A DNA stretch of 64,000 nucleotides from Bartonella vinsonii subsp. arupensis OK-94-513 (GTDB lineage: Bacteria; Pseudomonadota; Alphaproteobacteria; Rhizobiales; Rhizobiaceae): NCBI RefSeq assembly GCF_000278235.1, contig NZ_JH725037.1, positions 161,069 to 225,068 of the forward strand, written 5' to 3'. Below are positions 62,354 to 64,000 of this stretch, in pieces. The position numbers and the translations under genes are program-made. Under the pieces are notes generated by a model, which ran no database searches, was not told the origin of the DNA, and saw nothing but the letters and a program-made list of their open reading frames with translations. How positions within the stretch are numbered: the stretch's first letter is position 1; each line of letters opens with the position of its first letter.

Positions 62354-63658
62354 TTAGCGTTTGAAGCTTTTTTCCTTCCTATGTCGACGCCATACACCAT
62401 CGCGTAACATCAACTCTATCAAAATTCCTTCTCTCAATCCACGATCAGCCACACGTAATCGTTGACTGGGCCAAACTTCTCGAATAACGTCCAGAATTGC
62501 ACAACCAGCTAAAATTAAATCTGCTCTCTCTCGTCCAATGCAAGGATTAGTTACGCGTTTTTTTATGTCCCATGATAATAAACGTTTTGTCATAAGAGTA
62601 ATGTCTGCATCATTCATCCAAATGCCATCCACTTGCCTCCGGTCATAACGCTCTAAATTAAGGTGCATTCCTGCTAAAGTCGTAATCGTTCCAGAAGTTC
62701 CCAAAAGATGAAACTTTGAGCCTCGAGCTAGAGCCCCTAATTTATGACGTCCTGAAAAATTATTTAACAAACTTCGTACATAACCTTTCATCTTTTCAAA
62801 ACCGTCTAAACTAACCTCATTTCCCCCAAAGCGTTCAGCAAGCGTAACAACACCAACAGGAAGTGAAGTCCAAGCCTTAATCTGTTCAGTTAAACGTAAA
62901 GAACGTTTTCTGGAAACATCAAGGAGCACAATTTCCGATGACCCTCCTCCAATATCAAAAAGCACAATTGCATCAATATTCGGTTCAACAAGTGTACCAC
63001 ATCCTGAAACAGCAAAACGCGCTTCTGTTTTCCGATCAACAATTTCTAATTCAAGGCCAGTTTCATCCAAAACGCGTTGAATAAAATGTCTACCATTCTG
63101 CGCTGAACGGCAAGCTTCCGTTGCAACCAAGCGATAGCGCTTAATACGCCTTTGTTTTAGCTTTAAATGACAAATCTTTAATGCTGCAATCGTACGATCC
63201 ATTGCTTGTGTATTAAGAACACCATTCTTGACCAAACCTTCTCCCAAGCGCACAATACGTGAAAAAGCATCAACAACACGAAAATGTCCTGGTTTACTAG
63301 GAGATGCAATAAGAAGACGACAATTATTTGTCCCCAAATCAAGCGCCGCATAAAGAGGTGGAGATTTTAATTGAGAGATCCTTGAAAAAACAGACGCTTT
63401 GTTTTTTTTTGTTTTTTGGGCCCCTATAATTGCCTGACCATGAAATTCAAAAGCTGTATTCGTTTGAATCCATTTCTGTTTGCAATGTCTTTTTCGTTGA
63501 TATTGCTTTATATCAATAGGAATAGAGCGTCCACCTGCCTGTAACAATGCAGAATGATCATTTTGATTGTTACCACAGTGATCATACAATTCTTCTGCTC
63601 TGGTATCATATGCTCCTTCTTGCTTTGATTCTTTTGAACCATAATCTAATGGGGTCAT
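62354..63658 (-). CDS. Ppx/GppA-family exopolyphosphatase/guanosine pentaphosphatase
   Basis: The protein degrades polyphosphate or pppGpp. The actin-like ASKHA fold begins near residue 103 (YAALDLGTNNCRLLIA), with IVRLGEGLVKNG, the glycine-rich VLFDIGGGSSEIVLLD and HLLGTSGTITTLAG. The first 100 residues are polar and non-conserved, probably disordered. Only the N-terminal Ppx/GppA module is present and the C-terminal HD-like extension of E. coli Ppx is missing, as in many alphaproteobacterial forms. Pairing with rlmE is conserved in Rhizobiales. Confidence 0.9.
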   Translation of the reverse strand: MTPLDYGSKESKQEGAYDTRAEELYDHCGNNQNDHSALLQAGGRSIPIDIKQYQRKRHCKQKWIQTNTAFEFHGQAIIGAQKTKKNKASVFSRISQLKSPPLYAALDLGTNNCRLLIASPSKPGHFRVVDAFSRIVRLGEGLVKNGVLNTQAMDRTIAALKICHLKLKQRRIKRYRLVATEACRSAQNGRHFIQRVLDETGLELEIVDRKTEARFAVSGCGTLVEPNIDAIVLFDIGGGSSEIVLLDVSRKRSLRLTEQIKAWTSLPVGVVTLAERFGGNEVSLDGFEKMKGYVRSLLNNFSGRHKLGALARGSKFHLLGTSGTITTLAGMHLNLERYDRRQVDGIWMNDADITLMTKRLLSWDIKKRVTNPCIGRERADLILAGCAILDVIREVWPSQRLRVADRGLREGILIELMLRDGVWRRHRKEKSFKR

Positions 63659-64000
63659 TTTTTCTTATCCTTTGAGCATTTTTCCCCAATAAACAAACGC
63701 GAGAGCTCTTTTCATTATTAAAACTAAAGTAACAATGCAGCATTCAATTAAAAATATCAAGAAAACATTATCTCTTTTTCTATCATCACAATTTTCAGAT
63801 ATCTGCATAATCCTTTGGTTATTCTCATTAAATCATAGATCAAAGCTATAATCATTGACATTCGCGCCCATTTTTTAACTTGCTTAGGATCCCTTTACAT
63901 AATTCACATAGACATGGAATGTACCTCACTTGTAAAAAGATGAATTTATACTCCTCAAGAATTTTTTGAATTATAATTTTCCAGTTTATTCACGAAATAA
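63659..64000. other. Non-coding right edge of the window
   Basis: These 342 AT-rich bases precede the Ppx/GppA gene and presumably carry its promoter. I see no ORF or strong hairpin before the window ends. Confidence 0.5.

Overview
The window is AT-rich alphaproteobacterial chromosome and almost certainly comes from a Bartonella species. The strongest evidence is the invasion locus: ctpA, ialA (a Nudix RNA pyrophosphohydrolase) and ialB (186 residues) lie together in the order known from Bartonella. An Omp10-like lipoprotein of the Brucella/Bartonella type, a class Ib ribonucleotide reductase operon and a general-stress (EcfG-type) promoter motif agree with Rhizobiales. I saw no rRNA gene, tRNA gene, CRISPR array or intact insertion sequence.

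Layout. (1) Positions 1-4.7 kb are an accessory island: the 3' end of a type ISP restriction-modification/helicase gene, a possible 46-residue cationic peptide, a G9 tract, then a promoter with a long structured leader feeding three tandem paralogous genes that encode hexapeptide-repeat (left-handed beta-helix) proteins. (2) 4.7-16.2 kb holds core genes: M17 aminopeptidase, NlpC/P60 hydrolase, a MutT-like Nudix protein, argJ and a parvulin on the minus strand, then secA, a Fur-family regulator, prfA and prmC on the plus strand. (3) 16.2-20.5 kb is nrdHIEF (minus strand) with a far-upstream NrdR-like palindrome. (4) 20.5-23.2 kb is znuCBA behind a double Zur-like operator. (5) 24.2-29.4 kb is ugpBAEC plus a convergent ugpQ, for uptake and breakdown of glycerol phosphodiesters. 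(6) 29.6-35 kb has guaA, rsmB and guaB for GMP synthesis and rRNA methylation. Between rsmB and guaB sits a small basic protein gene with its own EcfG-type promoter, strong ribosome binding site and terminator. (7) 35-46.3 kb has a phospholipase D/cardiolipin-synthase family protein, a NtrC-like regulator with degenerate receiver and ATPase motifs, omp10, an integrase relic, kdsD-galU, a lytic transglycosylase with an SGNH-like neighbour, and dcp. (8) 46.6-51.4 kb has mgtE, typA and ppa. (9) 51.4-63.7 kb is a long minus-strand run: yggT-yggU, the ctpA/ialA/ialB invasion cluster with envC upstream, rlmH-rsfS-nadD-proA-proB-obgE, rlmE and ppx/gppA.

How it fits together. Most of the window is housekeeping: envelope growth (secA, parvulin, transglycosylase, envC, ctpA, kdsD, galU), translation (prfA, prmC, rsmB, rlmE, rlmH, rsfS, obgE, typA), nucleotide supply (nrd, gua) and metal or phosphate acquisition (znu, mgtE, ugp). 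The parts that look least explained are the beta-helix operon with its RNA leader, the stress-promoter small protein, and several enzyme-fold proteins whose catalytic residues are missing (the NtrC-like regulator, the SGNH-like protein and EnvC). All functional calls rest on recognition of family motifs by eye; no database search was run.
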